In this document: positions 1-10,487 of the stretch, piece by piece
How the letters are laid out: the number at the start of each line of letters is the position of its first letter
Position numbering within the stretch: the stretch's first letter is position 1
Origin: Russula earlei
Lineage: Eukaryota > Basidiomycota > Agaricomycetes > Russulales > Russulaceae
Assembly: GCA_025769875.1 (NCBI GenBank)
Contig: JAGFNK010000522.1
Location: forward strand, 1 to 36,468
Direction of reading: 5' to 3'
Length of the DNA stretch: 36,468 nt
The notes under the pieces: generated by a model
The model's input: the letters and a program-made list of their open reading frames with translations, nothing else
Told to the model about the DNA's origin: nothing
Database searches by the model: none
Program-made: the position numbers and the translations under genes

Positions 1-14
1 ACATTTCTTACAAC

Positions 15-1292
15 ATGTCGACCACACAAAACTCTCCTACCACTTCCTCTGTTACTCTTGTCCCTACTCCACCATACTCTCCTGCTCTGGTCCCACTACC
101 AATATCTAGAGAACTGTTGCCATCCACAGCTGCCACTATCAACACTCAACTGCTTGTTCGACGTGCCGCACAACATGCAGCCAAGATCATACAAGCGCAT
201 GAACTCTGGGAAGATGACTCCCTCTCCACTATGCTATACACCTTTGGCAACCGCTCTCCCACACTCGGGACCAACTCTCCCCTCAGAGCTCGCAGCCCCT
301 CCTATCATGTCCGCACCCCTTCCCCTGACCCTATTCCCATTCCTCCGCGAAGAGCCACCCCCATCGCTGAACAGTTAAACCGCATCATCCTCCTTGACAA
401 AAACTTTGCCCTGGCAGACATCGTCAAAGAAACACCTCCTCCTGCCTACGAAATACCCCCCATTGTCAACAACACTAACCAACCAACAGAGCTAGAAGAA
501 CTCGGAGAAGGCTGGGAAGAAGGAGATCTTGGACTAAACCTACTGATCCCAGACCCAGGTAACAAAGATGACATGCGTCCACCCCACTTTGTTCTACCAG
601 ACCTTGTCAATGGCTTTCCCTCAGTCCTTGCTACCTACAGTCCAGGCTGCCCCACTCATCGTATCTCCATTTGAGCATGAGCTGACCCCTACCCACATCC
701 TCTCCTCACCCAGAAGGACACCTTCTTATTCAAAGACAAACTCGAACATACCATGGCAGTCAATGAGGCCTTAAGGTTCAAACAAGACCTGTCATTAGAA
801 GCCAAGGTCTGTCACTATAGGTTCACCATCAAAAAAGCACAACAAATGGAAGATCACCTCATCACCACCAGAGCACGATACCATGACATGGTCTGGGAGA
901 TCAGAGACTCCGAAGTGAAACTAGCCAAAGCCAACGCCAAGGCCCACATTGAACCTTGAGTTCTCTTTGATTCTATGCCTCGACTCACAGAACAAGAACA
1001 CAAGGATGCCAAGGAAGCCATTATGGACCCTTGGTATCAGTTCACCCCATGAGTCTCCAACCAGTGCGCCTGGTGTCACGATGGAGGACATGACACCTTT
1101 GAATGCCCCAAAATTGCCATCTGTGTTCTCTGCAACCAACATGGACACATTGCTGATTGTTGCAGAACACCACACTGACAATGCAAGACTCACAAAACAT
1201 GTTGAGTCCCTTGTGACCAACTGTATTTTCATGTTAACCATTGTCACTCTATGATTATCCCCTACACGGCTTGGACCTTAACAAGGGGGTGA
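15..1292 (+). pseudogene. 3' accessory ORF of a Gypsy element with two CCHC zinc knuckles
   Basis: One reading frame runs from an ATG at 15 to a TGA at 1290-1292 that touches the LTR, about 425 codons. It is broken only by TGA codons at 672, 678, 957, 1050, 1176 and 1203, each where Arg (CGA) would keep the frame. The N-terminal ~220 residues are Ser/Pro/Thr-rich and then acidic; a helical, charged stretch follows (753-956). The C-terminus has two CX2CX4HX4C knuckles (1065-1106 and about 1119-1160) and then a further Cys/His-rich tail. Zinc knuckles of this type bind nucleic acid in Gag-like proteins, but this ORF sits next to the 3' LTR, after the place where pol should be, so it is not the ordinary gag. 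Any upstream pol lies outside the window. The nucleic-acid-binding role is inferred. Confidence 0.7.
1282..1292 (+). other. polypurine tract of the left Gypsy element
   Basis: The purine-rich CAAGGGGGTGA sits directly before the LTR start TGTCAC. This is the expected position and composition of the plus-strand primer for LTR retrotransposon replication. Confidence 0.65.
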
Positions 1293-1786
1293 TGTCACAG
1301 GTACCAAGACTTTGGACCAGACCAGCAACCAGGCTAGCCTACCCGTACTCAACTCACATTTAATGCATGTTTGATGACTTGTTTCCTTGACTCATGTTTA
1401 CCACTAGGTTCCAGCATGTTCCCACTTTGATCACCTTGTTGTTCCCTAAAGGACACCATTTGATATAGTGTCTCTGACTGTATATAAACCTGTCAATTGG
1501 GGAGAACAAGCTCTAAGCTTGTTCTCTTGTGAAATATTACTGGATTACACTTCAGGATTGTCTGCCTCTGAGCTTTCAAGCTCATCATCTGAAACTCCCT
1601 GAGTTGCTAAGTCGTCCAAACATGAAGACTTATCAATATCTTCCCCATTCCGCGGTACACACTAGCCCTTGCTGTGTTGTCACCAAGAACCCCAATTCTT
1701 GCGAGAACTTGTTGTCTCGCTCAACTCAGTGCACACGTCTCGCATGTGAAATGATTTGTCAGTGACACCGCCCCCAGTTGGTGACA
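1293..1786 (+). mobile_element. 3' LTR of a Gypsy element
   Basis: It begins TGTCAC directly after the polypurine tract and ends GTGACA, giving terminal inverted repeats. A TATA box (TATATAAA) lies near 1481, followed by the U-shaped motif AGCTCTAAGCTTGTTCTCTTG typical of an R region start. I place the end at 1786 because Copia coding sequence starts right after it. An alternative end at 1767 also reads GTGACA. The flanking ctcat (1787-1791) would be the right target-site duplication; its left partner is outside the window. Confidence 0.65.
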
Positions 1787-1884
1787 CTCATCGTAGAGGG
1801 CGGTAGCATTAGTGTAAAGCGTATTATTTGGGAGCCTCATGAAAAGTGAGGCTTTGATCCCCTCAGTGTGACCAAGGTAGATCA
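1787..1884 (-). pseudogene. Copia pol fragment downstream of integrase
   Basis: On the minus strand this encodes YLGHTEGIKASLFMRLPNN and a little more, the segment that follows the integrase core in fungal Copia polyproteins. It continues directly from the coding sequence ending at 2402 once the 1885-2401 LTR is removed. The reverse transcriptase and RNase H that should follow are cut off by the Gypsy LTR on the left; if that insertion is simple they lie beyond the window. Confidence 0.75.
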
Positions 1885-2401
1885 TGAAGCGAGCCAAACC
1901 AGGGCGCGCAGAGTTCGTGGGGCTGGATGGCGATCCAAGACGGTTGTCTTGACCCAAGAGCAAGAGGAATGTAAGGAGGAGGAAGGGAGAAGAGAAGGAG
2001 AGGAGAGGAGAGCAAGATCACTTGTGCGCGGAAGTTTCTGACTGAAGGTAAGGGGAACTCAAGAAGACTGTATTCCTCCTTCTTTTTTTCTTCTCTTCTT
2101 CTCTTTACTACAGAGTAGCTAGGTGTTTTATATACAGGAGAGAAGTACTAAGGATGAAAGGCATGAAAGGGAGATAGGCATGAAAGAGAATCGAGACTGG
2201 TCGAGATGGTCGAGGCCATGGTGAAAGGCCTGAGACGCGAATGCGTCGCGTGTGCCGAGGCGTGGTGTGTGCATGTGGTTGGTGGTGAGGACTGGGCGAT
2301 GCGATGCGAGGAAGGAGGCAAGGTGTGGGAGGAGGCCGAGCGTCACGCATCACGCGCGGTCCACACATGGTTCCGAGGCCAGCAATATGGCTCACCTTAC
2401 A
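1885..2401 (-). mobile_element. solo LTR inside Copia pol, 4-bp TSD
   Basis: On the minus strand it begins TGTAAGGTGAGCC and ends GGCTCGCTTCA. The repeated ATCA at 1881-1884 and 2402-2405 is a 4-bp target-site duplication, and removing the segment restores the Copia reading frame from ...KSKLMI into ...IYLGHTEG. A minus-strand TATA box (TATATAAAA) lies near 2128-2138, followed by a purine-rich R/U5. Many intact CpG dinucleotides, unlike neighbouring repeats, suggest a recent insertion. Confidence 0.75.
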
Positions 2402-3711
2402 ATCATTAGTTTGCTTTTAGGTGAAAGCTTATTGACTTGACGCTTTTCTGGTATGTGCACATATGCACCACAACCAAATACTCTGAGGTGTGAGATATCA
2501 GGGACCTCGTTCTTTAGGACTTTGTAGGGTGTACGCCATTGAAGGCATCTGTCAGGTGTCCTATTGTAACAGTGTGTCCCATGATTCACTGCAAATTCCC
2601 ACCAGGAGGGAGGTAGACAAGCTTCAAGGTGCATTGCCTGAGCTTTGTCCATTACAGTGCACATGAAGCGCTCTGCGTGTCCATTCTGTTGTGGAGTGTA
2701 GAGGGTGCTTTGCAGAATGTTTATTCCTTCATCATTTAGGACATTGTCAAAGGCCTCAGATTTGTATTCTCCGCCAGCATCAGACATCCACTCTTTGATT
2801 CCTGCTTTATATTGGTTCTTGACCATAGCAAGGAATTGCTTGACAGCCATTATGGTCGACTTTTTATTTTTTAAGAGTGTAATCCATGCATAGGAGGAAT
2901 AATCATCAATGAAGCTGACAAGATATTCATACTTATGATACAACTTCACAGGGAAACTCTTAAGCTTCGAGTGGATACCCTCGAATGGTGTGGAAGCATG
3001 AGTATCAGAAGGGAGGTGTGCAGATGCAGGCATTTTGCCTTGCGTGCAGCCAGGACATACCGGCTGTTCCTGAGGGATTTTCAAGTCTTCAGAGAGACCC
3101 TTGGTATGTGTCTTTGCATGTGTTATGACATCCTTAGATGGGTGGCCAAGGCATCAGTGAATGACATCATAATCTACTGTGTAGATAAGTGAATGCACTT
3201 GCGCACTTTTGATCGAGGCATCTAACCAATATGTGGTTTGACCTGGGAATAAGGAGTAAGAGGACAGGATTATACGTCCATACTCTTGTAGGGAAAAATA
3301 GAGGACAGGAGAAATGCATGTGACAACTATTTTAGAGTTGACAGTGTGCCAGAGCAACACAGCACCTTTGCCTTCCACATAGATTGTGTTATCGGCAGTT
3401 TTTACAGGGGATCTTTCGTGCAGCAAAGCTGGCATATACTCTATAAAATCTTTTGTTTTGAAGGTGAAGTGTGTGGACACGCCAGAGTCTAGGAGCCATA
3501 AGGATCCCATTTTACTCAAGTCATGCTTTCCTCTACATCTCAAACAATTTGTGTTACATTCACTATGCAGGGAACTACTTCCTGCGCTAATTTGTACATT
3601 GTGCAATACAAGGGAACACTCATTAGAGATATCTAGCCCTTTTAGGGGCTGGGGAGATTCTATAAGGTTCCTTAGCGAGTCAAAGGAGAGAGGAAGGCAC
3701 ACACACTTCGT
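2402..3711 (-). pseudogene. Copia pol: protease, GAG-pre-integrase and integrase
   Basis: Reading minus, the aspartic protease motif LLDSGVSTHFT comes first. The His-Cys zinc-binding region follows (CLGHPS ... VCPGCTQGKM), and then the integrase core with FIDDYSSYAW, SDAGGEYKSEAF and TPQQNGHAERF. The last two catalytic residues keep the D-x35-E spacing. The first acidic residue, expected in a GIHSDL-like motif, is Lys here (GIHSKLKSF), so the integrase is probably dead. A TGA interrupts the frame just before CLGHPS near 3153, where Arg is expected. The protein is cut at 2402 by the solo LTR. Copia integrase inserts element cDNA into chromosomal DNA; this copy cannot do so. Confidence 0.85.
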
Positions 3712-4972
3712 TATCTTTGAGGTTGCTGCCCCAATCAAGTGGTTCATCTGACAGGGTTAGAGCATGCTCAGGGGTGGCAGCACCTTCTGGGATACCATCA
3801 TATATGTTGAATAAATCTGATGTGTTTGTTTGTGTGAAGTTGCCATCGTCCTGGTCCATGGGCTCAGGGACAGGCGACAGTAATTTGACTGCACTTGACG
3901 AGGCAGCAGATTGAGTCGAGATCCGCTGCTCGAGTGTCTTGACGGTCTGTATAGTGGGAGTTACCCCAAGATTGTCAGCAAGATCAAGCGCTTTGTTAAA
4001 GGCCTTGTATGGGCCGTGAGTGCATTTGCAAGGGTCAGTTTCAGTTGGGACGGTATGTTGTTGGATCTCTGAGGGAGCCAGATGGGCGATAGTGGTAATG
4101 GTCAGGAGTGGGAGTGCGGCAACATCTGCAATGTGTGAGTGTCCAGGACCATGGCTTTGGTTGGATCTCTCCTTGCCCTTCCCTTTTCCTTTTCTGCCGT
4201 GCTTACCGCACTGGCGCTTGTCCTTATCTTCAATGCACTTGGGCTTACTGCCCTGCTGCTGAGAAGAGAAGGAGGGATCACCATGCTTGTGCTTGACAGC
4301 GGAGAGCTTCTGCGTGCTGTGCCTTGTGCTAGTGCCACAATTTAGCTCAGTTTGGTGTTAAGAGACAATTGCCTCTCACATGTCCTTTGGGTTAAGATCC
4401 TCAAGGGCATAGTTCTGAGTGACGATGTGTACGAGCATTTCCCATTTCTTGGGAATGGCAGCAAGCATTATAAGCGCCTGCAAAGTGTTTGGAATGATAA
4501 GGGAGGATGCGGTAAGGCGCTGGAATGCAGTGTGAATCCAATCCAACTGTGGGCCAGGATGAAGGCTTGGTTTTAAGTGAATTGAAATAACTTCTTTAAA
4601 GTCCTTATAGATGCTAGTGGTAGTCACCATACCATATAGGGTTTCTAGGCGATTCCAAATTGTTTCAGCATTATCCAAGGATGTAAGATCCTGTTGGATT
4701 GCGATGCTAGATCTTAGGACCATATGACCGACTGCCCTGTCATTTCCTTTGTTCCATTCTCTCAGGGCTACTTGTGCGGCAGCCTGGGCAGCTATCTCTT
4801 TGGGAAGAGGCACCTGAGGAAGTCCAGGAAGGACTGGCAAGTCAAACGTGCCATTGCAATAACCCCACAGTCCAATGGACATGAGGTAGGCTTTCATAGC
4901 CTTTGACCAGATACCATAGTTCACTCCATCAAGGATGGGGACAACAGAGGCAGAGGGTTGAGATGACAACAT
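3690..4972 (-). pseudogene. Copia gag
   Basis: From an ATG at 4972 (MLSSQPSASVVPILDG) the minus strand encodes a UBN2/Copia-type Gag: LDGVNYGIWSKAMKAYL, then a helical capsid-like region with AETIWNRLETLYG. A TGA at 4376-4378 and a TAA 18 nt further on interrupt it; both fit C-to-T changes (CGA to TGA, CAA to TAA). The same frame then runs through a basic Lys/Gly-rich nucleocapsid-like tract (around 4140-4200), where only part of a zinc knuckle is visible. A frame change near 3680-3710, in a TG/TC-rich run, separates it from the protease frame. Capsid role is known for the family; this copy is defective. Confidence 0.8.
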
Positions 4973-5014
4973 AGTAGCTGTTAAAAAGGCTTAGAGGTTG
5001 TCAGTAAGAGTATT

Positions 5015-5454
5015 TGTATTATAACAAGCCAACATAGTCTCCCCATAGGGTAGACTAGCTCGCTGCAGCATGCAGGCTTCAGGGATGCTTTGCCATCATT
5101 GCAGCTGATGAAGGTGCATGGCTTGCAGGGCCCATAACCTGTTGCACAGCATAGAGTGCAGCTAACAGGCCAAGAAACCCACCTTAGAGGTTGTGCTAAG
5201 TGCTCAACTGATATTGGGGTGTAGAGCGATGTGTATACTTGTCTACATGTATGGTATTTATACCTCTATGACCCAGGGCTGTTCCTAAGTCAAAAAGAGG
5301 TGACTACAGGTGTCCACTATATTGCACATACAGCGATGCATGATGTGGAAACATTCTAGACACAGCATAAGGCTGCATCTTGTGATAGATAGCATAATAT
5401 GTGTAACCCTATTGCCATAAGCGCATATGCTAAAGTTCTGTCTAACATGTAACA
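5015..5454 (-). mobile_element. probable 5' LTR of the minus-strand Copia element
   Basis: It lies directly upstream of the Copia gag. On the minus strand it begins TGTTACATGTTAG, has a TATA box (GGTATAAATACC) near 5250, and has candidate ends in CA at about 5015 or 4999. No clear primer-binding site was recognised and no partner LTR is in the window, so boundaries are approximate. Confidence 0.4.
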
Positions 5455-6373
5455 TCTATGAGCAGATCTTGAACCTTGTATGAAGGTCTTCACCTTCTTT
5501 GATCTGTTCGGGTTCTGGTTCAACATGTGCAGCCGCACTAGTGGCAAAGATGAGGCAGGAGTGGGTATCTTGTTATTGCCATTTTTAGTGCACTTGGCAG
5601 AGCTCGAATCCCACCCAAATTGGCACAGAAAACCCCCTCCAAATGAGTGAGACAGATATCTCCCTCAAAACAGCTTCAATTCATGTAAAACTTATTGCCC
5701 CTGAATTGCCTGAATGAGGGCTAGGCAGCCCCATTGTTTTCATGAGATTTGAGTGAGAATTGGTGGAGCTGGACTCAAGCCACCTCCACATGTGCATTAG
5801 ATGAATTACAATTCAAAATCATGGTCTATATCTATTATTTCTCCCTCATGTTGTACCCATGGGCTATCTTAAGGCAGCCCCATAGTGTTCTTAACTCAAG
5901 CATTGTGGTGTGCAATGTTGTTTCTCTCAAATCATGTGACAGGAGCACAGTTGTGTGCCAGGAAGGAGCCCCCCCAGGAAGTGCACACTCGAGTCCATGG
6001 GGCAGTGAAGTGTGTCCAAGAATGCAAAATGAGTTCTTAAGTCTGAAGCACCAAAGAGGAGGAGCACCTAGCAGGAATGCAAGAATGCATTTATTCATTT
6101 CACTGCACTCAGGTTCACACAGATGATAAGGGAACAACAGGGCAACTTTATTCAAGATGATAGCATATACAGGTGGGAACTAAGGCTAAGGGACAGGAAA
6201 AGCACAAAACACAGGCATATGAAAGGAAATCTAGATGTGAGAAGGGGATGGTGAGTGGAACTGGTGAATGGTGAATGGCAGATGGTGCAATTGCAGTTGC
6301 AGCAGCATTGACTTCATGCTAATGGGCATGCTGGGGCAGAGGCATTGAGGCATCAGTGACAGACATTTGCAGT
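5455..6373. other. no recognisable gene
   Basis: Short open frames on both strands have no recognisable domain. The sequence is moderately AT-rich. A short phrase, aGGCAGCCCCAT, occurs near 5725 and 5873. Probably old repeat or intergenic DNA. Confidence 0.5.
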
Positions 6374-7202
6374 TGTTACGAACCAAGGCCAGGTACTGGC
6401 CAAATATTGTCCTATTCCACTCAAGAGAGACCTCTCTCAATTTGCTTTACCAACTCCCTTTTGTTTCTTGGGGTATCCCTCCTGCGGTGCAAGATATTGC
6501 TATTGCAAAGGCACCATAACACGACCAGGCACCTATTTCCTAATCGGGTAATCATCGCGTGGCAGCCACATGGTCACCCAGCCACCAGGAACCCAAAACA
6601 GCAGCACAAACTCTTAGAAGCTGTTGCATAACTCATCTGACATCATCAAGGCTCCAATGACATCATGGCTGACTGAGCAACTCCACAGTGACCTCATAGG
6701 CTCACTAAGCACTCCACAGTGACATCACAATGATGTCATCGCTCCACAATGATCAGTAATGTGCTCAGTAAGCCTGAAACTTGACACAAGCAAGTTTATG
6801 CCTCTGTAGTCCTATTGGATGGTACCAAGGGGTCTAGAATAGTTCCAGTTCTTTGTAATCGACCCTGTACACTGTATATAAGCCCCAATGAAGCATGGCA
6901 GTCGTCAGACTGTCCATTTGTGATACTCTCATCTTCCTGGGTACTCCCCCACGACCACTCAGTCTAAAGATTCCCCTCGCCTCCAAGGTACTCTTCTACG
7001 ACCGCCTTGTTTAAAGCCCCCTTGCTACACTGGCCTCCAGCCTTCACCTTTGTCTCCTGCAGCACCTACCAGTCCCCATCTGGTACCTCCTCGTCATTTG
7101 GCTCATCCTCTTGTTCAACGCCACCTTCGCCACGTACCATCTGTTCTGACCCTTGCCCACCTGCTCCTGAGTCCTTAGTGATCAGCAGTACGTGTCTTGA
7201 CA
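6374..7202 (+). mobile_element. solo LTR, 829 bp, TSD GCAGT
   Basis: It begins TGTTACGAACC and ends GTCTTGACA. GCAGT flanks it exactly on both sides (6369-6373 and 7203-7207). A TATA box (TATATAAGCC) lies near 6876. A second copy of identical length is at 26156-26984. With no internal sequence between two LTRs, this is a solo LTR left by LTR-LTR recombination. Confidence 0.85.
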
Positions 7203-7535
7203 GCAGTGGTGTGAACTCAGAAAAGAGGTGGTCACTGAGTGCAGTGATTACAGTAACACCTTCCAACCATGGTCTCAAGGTCTTCTTCATTTCTGGTGTT
7301 GTTGACAGATGTCATGAATGTGAGTGCATGAGGGCATGGGGAGTGGAAGCAAGACACAGTGCACCAGGTTACTCTTTGGTTTTCATGTCTCCAAGGCCTG
7401 ATTCAACAACACCCTCAGCTGGTGAGGCAGTGTGGTGATGAGCAGAGTCAGTGGGCAAGGATTTGTGGAGGCACTTGTAGGTAGCAATGGTTCAAGAGGC
7501 CCAGGCAAAGGTGGTTATGATTCAGGAGATGAGAG
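7203..7535. other. no recognisable gene
   Basis: Low-complexity sequence between two solo LTRs, with no supported domain. It resembles the segment beyond 7871 in composition, so both may be one older sequence split by the 7536-7871 insertion. Confidence 0.4.
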
Positions 7536-7871
7536 TGTAGCATGCCAGGTCAGGGCATGTGGAGTTCAGTGGGCTTGATCTGAGGGCAGGTATGGACAGA
7601 GAGAACAGAGGGGAGCAAGCACCTCATGTGCAGTTGTTTTGGCTTCTTGGCTTTCACAGGCAGACCAATGTGAGAGGCACAAAAGAGAATCTTCTATTGC
7701 TGAGGGTAGGAGGACAGTTTATATATAGTGAGGCAGGAGGCATGATAAAAGGAATCTAGACTAAGAGATGATGAAAGAAAGGGGGCATAGGGAATAACTT
7801 GAAGATGACACATCATGGGTGCCACTTACAGTGCATGTGATTTCATGCTCAGCTGGATCACATACCTTACA
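7536..7871 (-). mobile_element. solo LTR, 336 bp, TSD AGAG
   Basis: On the minus strand it begins TGTAAGGTATG and ends GCATGCTACA, with AGAG on both sides (7532-7535, 7872-7875). A TATA box (minus TATATAAACTG) lies near 7712. It is the inverted counterpart of 12263-12594. Confidence 0.8.
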
Positions 7872-8363
7872 AGAGGAAGAGTGGGAGATAGGGAGGTGGC
7901 ACAGGGGCAGCACAAGTGGGGAGCAGAGGTGATGGACTGCAAATTGGATGGTGGTGCAAGTGGCATGTGGAACACTGGAGGCAGCAGCACAAGTGGCAGG
8001 TGGCTGAGATGCAAGGGAGGTGAAGGCAGAGGCAATGAATCAAGAGATGACAGAGGTGGCACAGAGAAGGGAGACTTGTGGGCAACTAGGTCAGAAGATG
8101 CTGAGGGCTCAACTAGGGAGTTGGCAGGGTCAGAGATGGTAGGAGCAACAACAGGGCCCACACATGAGGTGCCTGTGCAGGCATCATAGCAAGTTTGTGG
8201 ACATGGGTGAGAACATAGGGAGCAGGTTGTAGGGGGAAAGGCCAGCACAGCTGATTTTATGGCCAGCAGCCATGAGTGGTGAGGGTCTTCCACTGCTTGG
8301 GGCATTGGCTTGGGGGTCCCACAATGTTTAAGGCCAGAATGGTAGCTTTGCAAGGTACAATAC
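7872..8363. other. Pro/Ser-rich low-complexity sequence
   Basis: A 175-codon minus-strand open frame (8353-7826) runs into the solo LTR and is rich in Pro, Ser, Leu and His. There is no recognised domain. It is composition-driven and I do not call it a gene. Confidence 0.4.
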
Positions 8364-9252
8364 TGTTACAACATTTTCCTTTTATGTTTACTTCTTACCT
8401 TTTCTATGGACTGCTTGCTTCATACATCCCTTTACTTACTGGTCTCATGATCTCTTACGTCTCATGATCCCTTCTGTGTTATCATGTGATCCATACACGT
8501 CCAGGTAACACTGGATTGCTGTTACTTTCCCTTTGTTTGGTTCTCTTTCCTTTTACACTTACTTCTTAGTTTCAACTGTGCAATGCTGCACACCTACTGT
8601 GCAGCACAGTCATTTGGTTCTGACTCATTCATGGCCTCATTTCTATGACTCCTACTTATTATGACTCCTACTATACTAGTAGCACAGTCAAAGCGCAGCT
8701 ATTGCTGCACTTCTCCTGTCTATATAAGCTCAGTAGTTTGTGACCAAAGCCCTAAGCTTGGTCTCTTGTAGAATCCAACCTACTCTTGTCCAACATATTT
8801 GCCTGCAACTCACTTCACTCCTAATCCTCAAACCACATCCACCTCTCCATTTCATCAACTCTTCACACACACACACACCATCCACCATCTACTCTCTCCC
8901 TATCCCTTCCTTCCCTCCCTAAGAGTCTCTCTTCACTCTACTGAGAAGAGCTCTCCTTCTTCAAGACATACCTTCTTCTTCTCTCTGCATGTTCAAGGTC
9001 TATGATGGACTTGAACACATATAGCTAGTGGAACTAGCCCTAGTCTATCCCATCATAAACTTACCCTATCTTCCCAATGGACCAAGTCGTACTAGGAAGG
9101 GTCTATTGGCCATAAGGTGTTTAGCATAAAACACTTTGACTGCTGCAGGGATCCTTATTCTTTACAATGGGAACCAGCCTGTTCACCTGAACACACTTCT
9201 ACTATCAACTTGACTTCAGGCTTGAGAACTGACACAGCTTGTTACCATGACA
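8364..9252 (+). mobile_element. probable solo LTR, 889 bp, TSD ATAC
   Basis: It begins TGTTACAACATT and ends CCATGACA. ATAC occurs immediately before (8360-8363) and after (9253-9256). A TATA box (CTATATAAGCTC) lies near 8720 and is followed by AAGCCCTAAGCTTGGTCTCTTG-like R-region sequence. The right boundary rests only on the 4-bp duplication and the CA end, so it could be shorter. Confidence 0.45.
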
Positions 9253-10003
9253 ATACAGTACAACAAGGGGACACCACAGTAACTTGGGAAAAGTCAGATA
9301 TATCAACATTTGTGGAACCAACCTGCTGCATCATCTGACATAACAGAGAATGCTGCTCTCTACAGGAAAATTTACACATTGGTATCACCATCACCCAAGT
9401 CAGCATGAGCCACACCCCCATTCCAATGAACATAGGCCTTGATCTTTGAAAATGCAAGTTTGATTGGGTTAAAATCAGGAGAGTATGGTGGCAGGTAAAG
9501 GATCCAACATTCAAATGAGCAATACATCAGCATGAGAAAACTAATATTATACGTTTCTTTGACCATTTGGAGTATTTGTGGACTTCTATGAATGCACACA
9601 TTGTCCATGATCAATTCTGGGTTCTTGCCAGGGAAGCGATTTATTTTCAAAAGTAGACCTTGGATGAAGCTGGTAAATAGTTCAGATGTGAAAGAACCCT
9701 TAACCATCTGGCTATCAATGATGCCATTGAGCAAGAGTGCTGGGAAAAGTGAATAACTGGATACTTTGTAATCTAGTATGTTGTAGATATAGATAGCAGG
9801 ACACACCATTTTCCTCAAATGAAAAAGCTCTTCCTTACTGCTACCTTCTCTGACATTGCCCATGCTTGCCCTTGAAGGTCAGTTTGGTGATCAAAGGAGC
9901 TTTCATCCACAAAAACTGCCTGCTCTGTGGTATAGGTGATGCCAATGGTATACTGATACTGAAGGCACATGTCCTCATTGTGCTATAGTGCATTTTTGCT
10001 CAG

Positions 10004-10052
10004 CTGGGCAAGTTAGTGCACTTGAGTGTGAACTCAAGGTGAAATGACTTAC
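10004..10052 (-). other. spliceosomal intron 2 of the Tc1-like transposase
   Basis: 49 nt with GTAAGT at the 5' end, CACTAAC branch site and CCAG at the 3' end. Removing it joins SGFTMK to the next exon. The same position carries an intron in the second transposase (35424-35471). Confidence 0.75.
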
Positions 10053-10190
10053 CTTCATTGTGAAGCCACTCCTTCTCAGGGTATGGCATATAGTCATCCA
10101 TGACACCTCAACACCAATCCTGTCTCTTAGAATATGTCTCAGCTCATCAAGATAAGCATCTGGAGGATGGATGATGGTGCCTTGAAGAAA

Positions 10191-10238
10191 CTAGTCAATA
10201 TGCACCACAGAACAAACTAGAGAATGTGAGGAACTCAC
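10191..10238 (-). other. spliceosomal intron 1 of the Tc1-like transposase
   Basis: 48 nt from GTGAGT to TTGACTAG. Removing it joins QEVQ to FLQGTIIHPPDAYLDEL. It matches the position of intron 35232-35282 in the other transposase (DVE/YLF). Confidence 0.7.
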
Positions 10239-10370
10239 TTGTACTTCCTGCATTGTAAGGATTCTATTTGCTGGTTGGAGTAGACTGTTTGGGTGATTGG
10301 CTGTTCCATGAGATCTGAAATCGGTCACAGTGTGCTCTATAGTACAACAAGGAACTCCAGTGTGATGGGT

Positions 10371-10440
10371 GATATTGTCAAGGGACAATCATGAAGACAT
10401 GTGTAGATATTGTCAAGGGTCAATTGTGAAGACATGTGTA
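10371..10440. repeat. 35-bp tandem duplication
   Basis: Two imperfect 35-bp units starting GATATTGTCAAGG (10371-10405 and 10406-10440) at the 5' edge of the Tc1-like transposase remnant. They may be part of its terminal or subterminal repeat. Confidence 0.7.
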
Positions 10441-10487
10441 AGATAATCCAGTGTGCATCATCAGACAATGCCTGGCCACGTGGCATA

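Larger units (their letters stand above)
9372..10388 (-). pseudogene. Tc1/mariner-like DDE transposase with two introns
   Basis: Reading minus: a helix-turn-helix-like start (SLDNITHHTGVP), then ...LTMQEVQ, an intron, PPDAYLDELRHILRDR, SGFTMK, a second intron, and the catalytic part. The first catalytic motif is VFVDESSFD and the second is LIMDNVCIH; the third is LPPYSPDFNPIKLAFSKIK, where the expected Glu of NPIE is Lys. The introns are 10191-10238 (GTGAGT to TAG) and 10004-10052 (GTAAGT, CTAAC branch site, CAG). A frame change near 9860 joins the AWAMSEK segment to the MGNVREG frame, so this copy is dead. These enzymes cut and paste DNA transposons at TA targets. I could not identify terminal inverted repeats. 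Confidence 0.8.

Noticed and set aside
1293..1767. Alternative end of the left Gypsy LTR at 1767
   Set aside because: Also ends GTGACA, but would leave 19 bp unexplained before Copia coding sequence; 1786 fits better, though not proven.
4020..4345. Hydrophobic plus-strand frames resembling a membrane protein
   Set aside because: Antisense shadow of the Lys/Gly-rich part of the minus-strand Copia gag.
7826..8353. 175-codon minus-strand frame
   Set aside because: Runs across the boundary of a solo LTR and is Pro/Ser/His-rich only; not a real gene.
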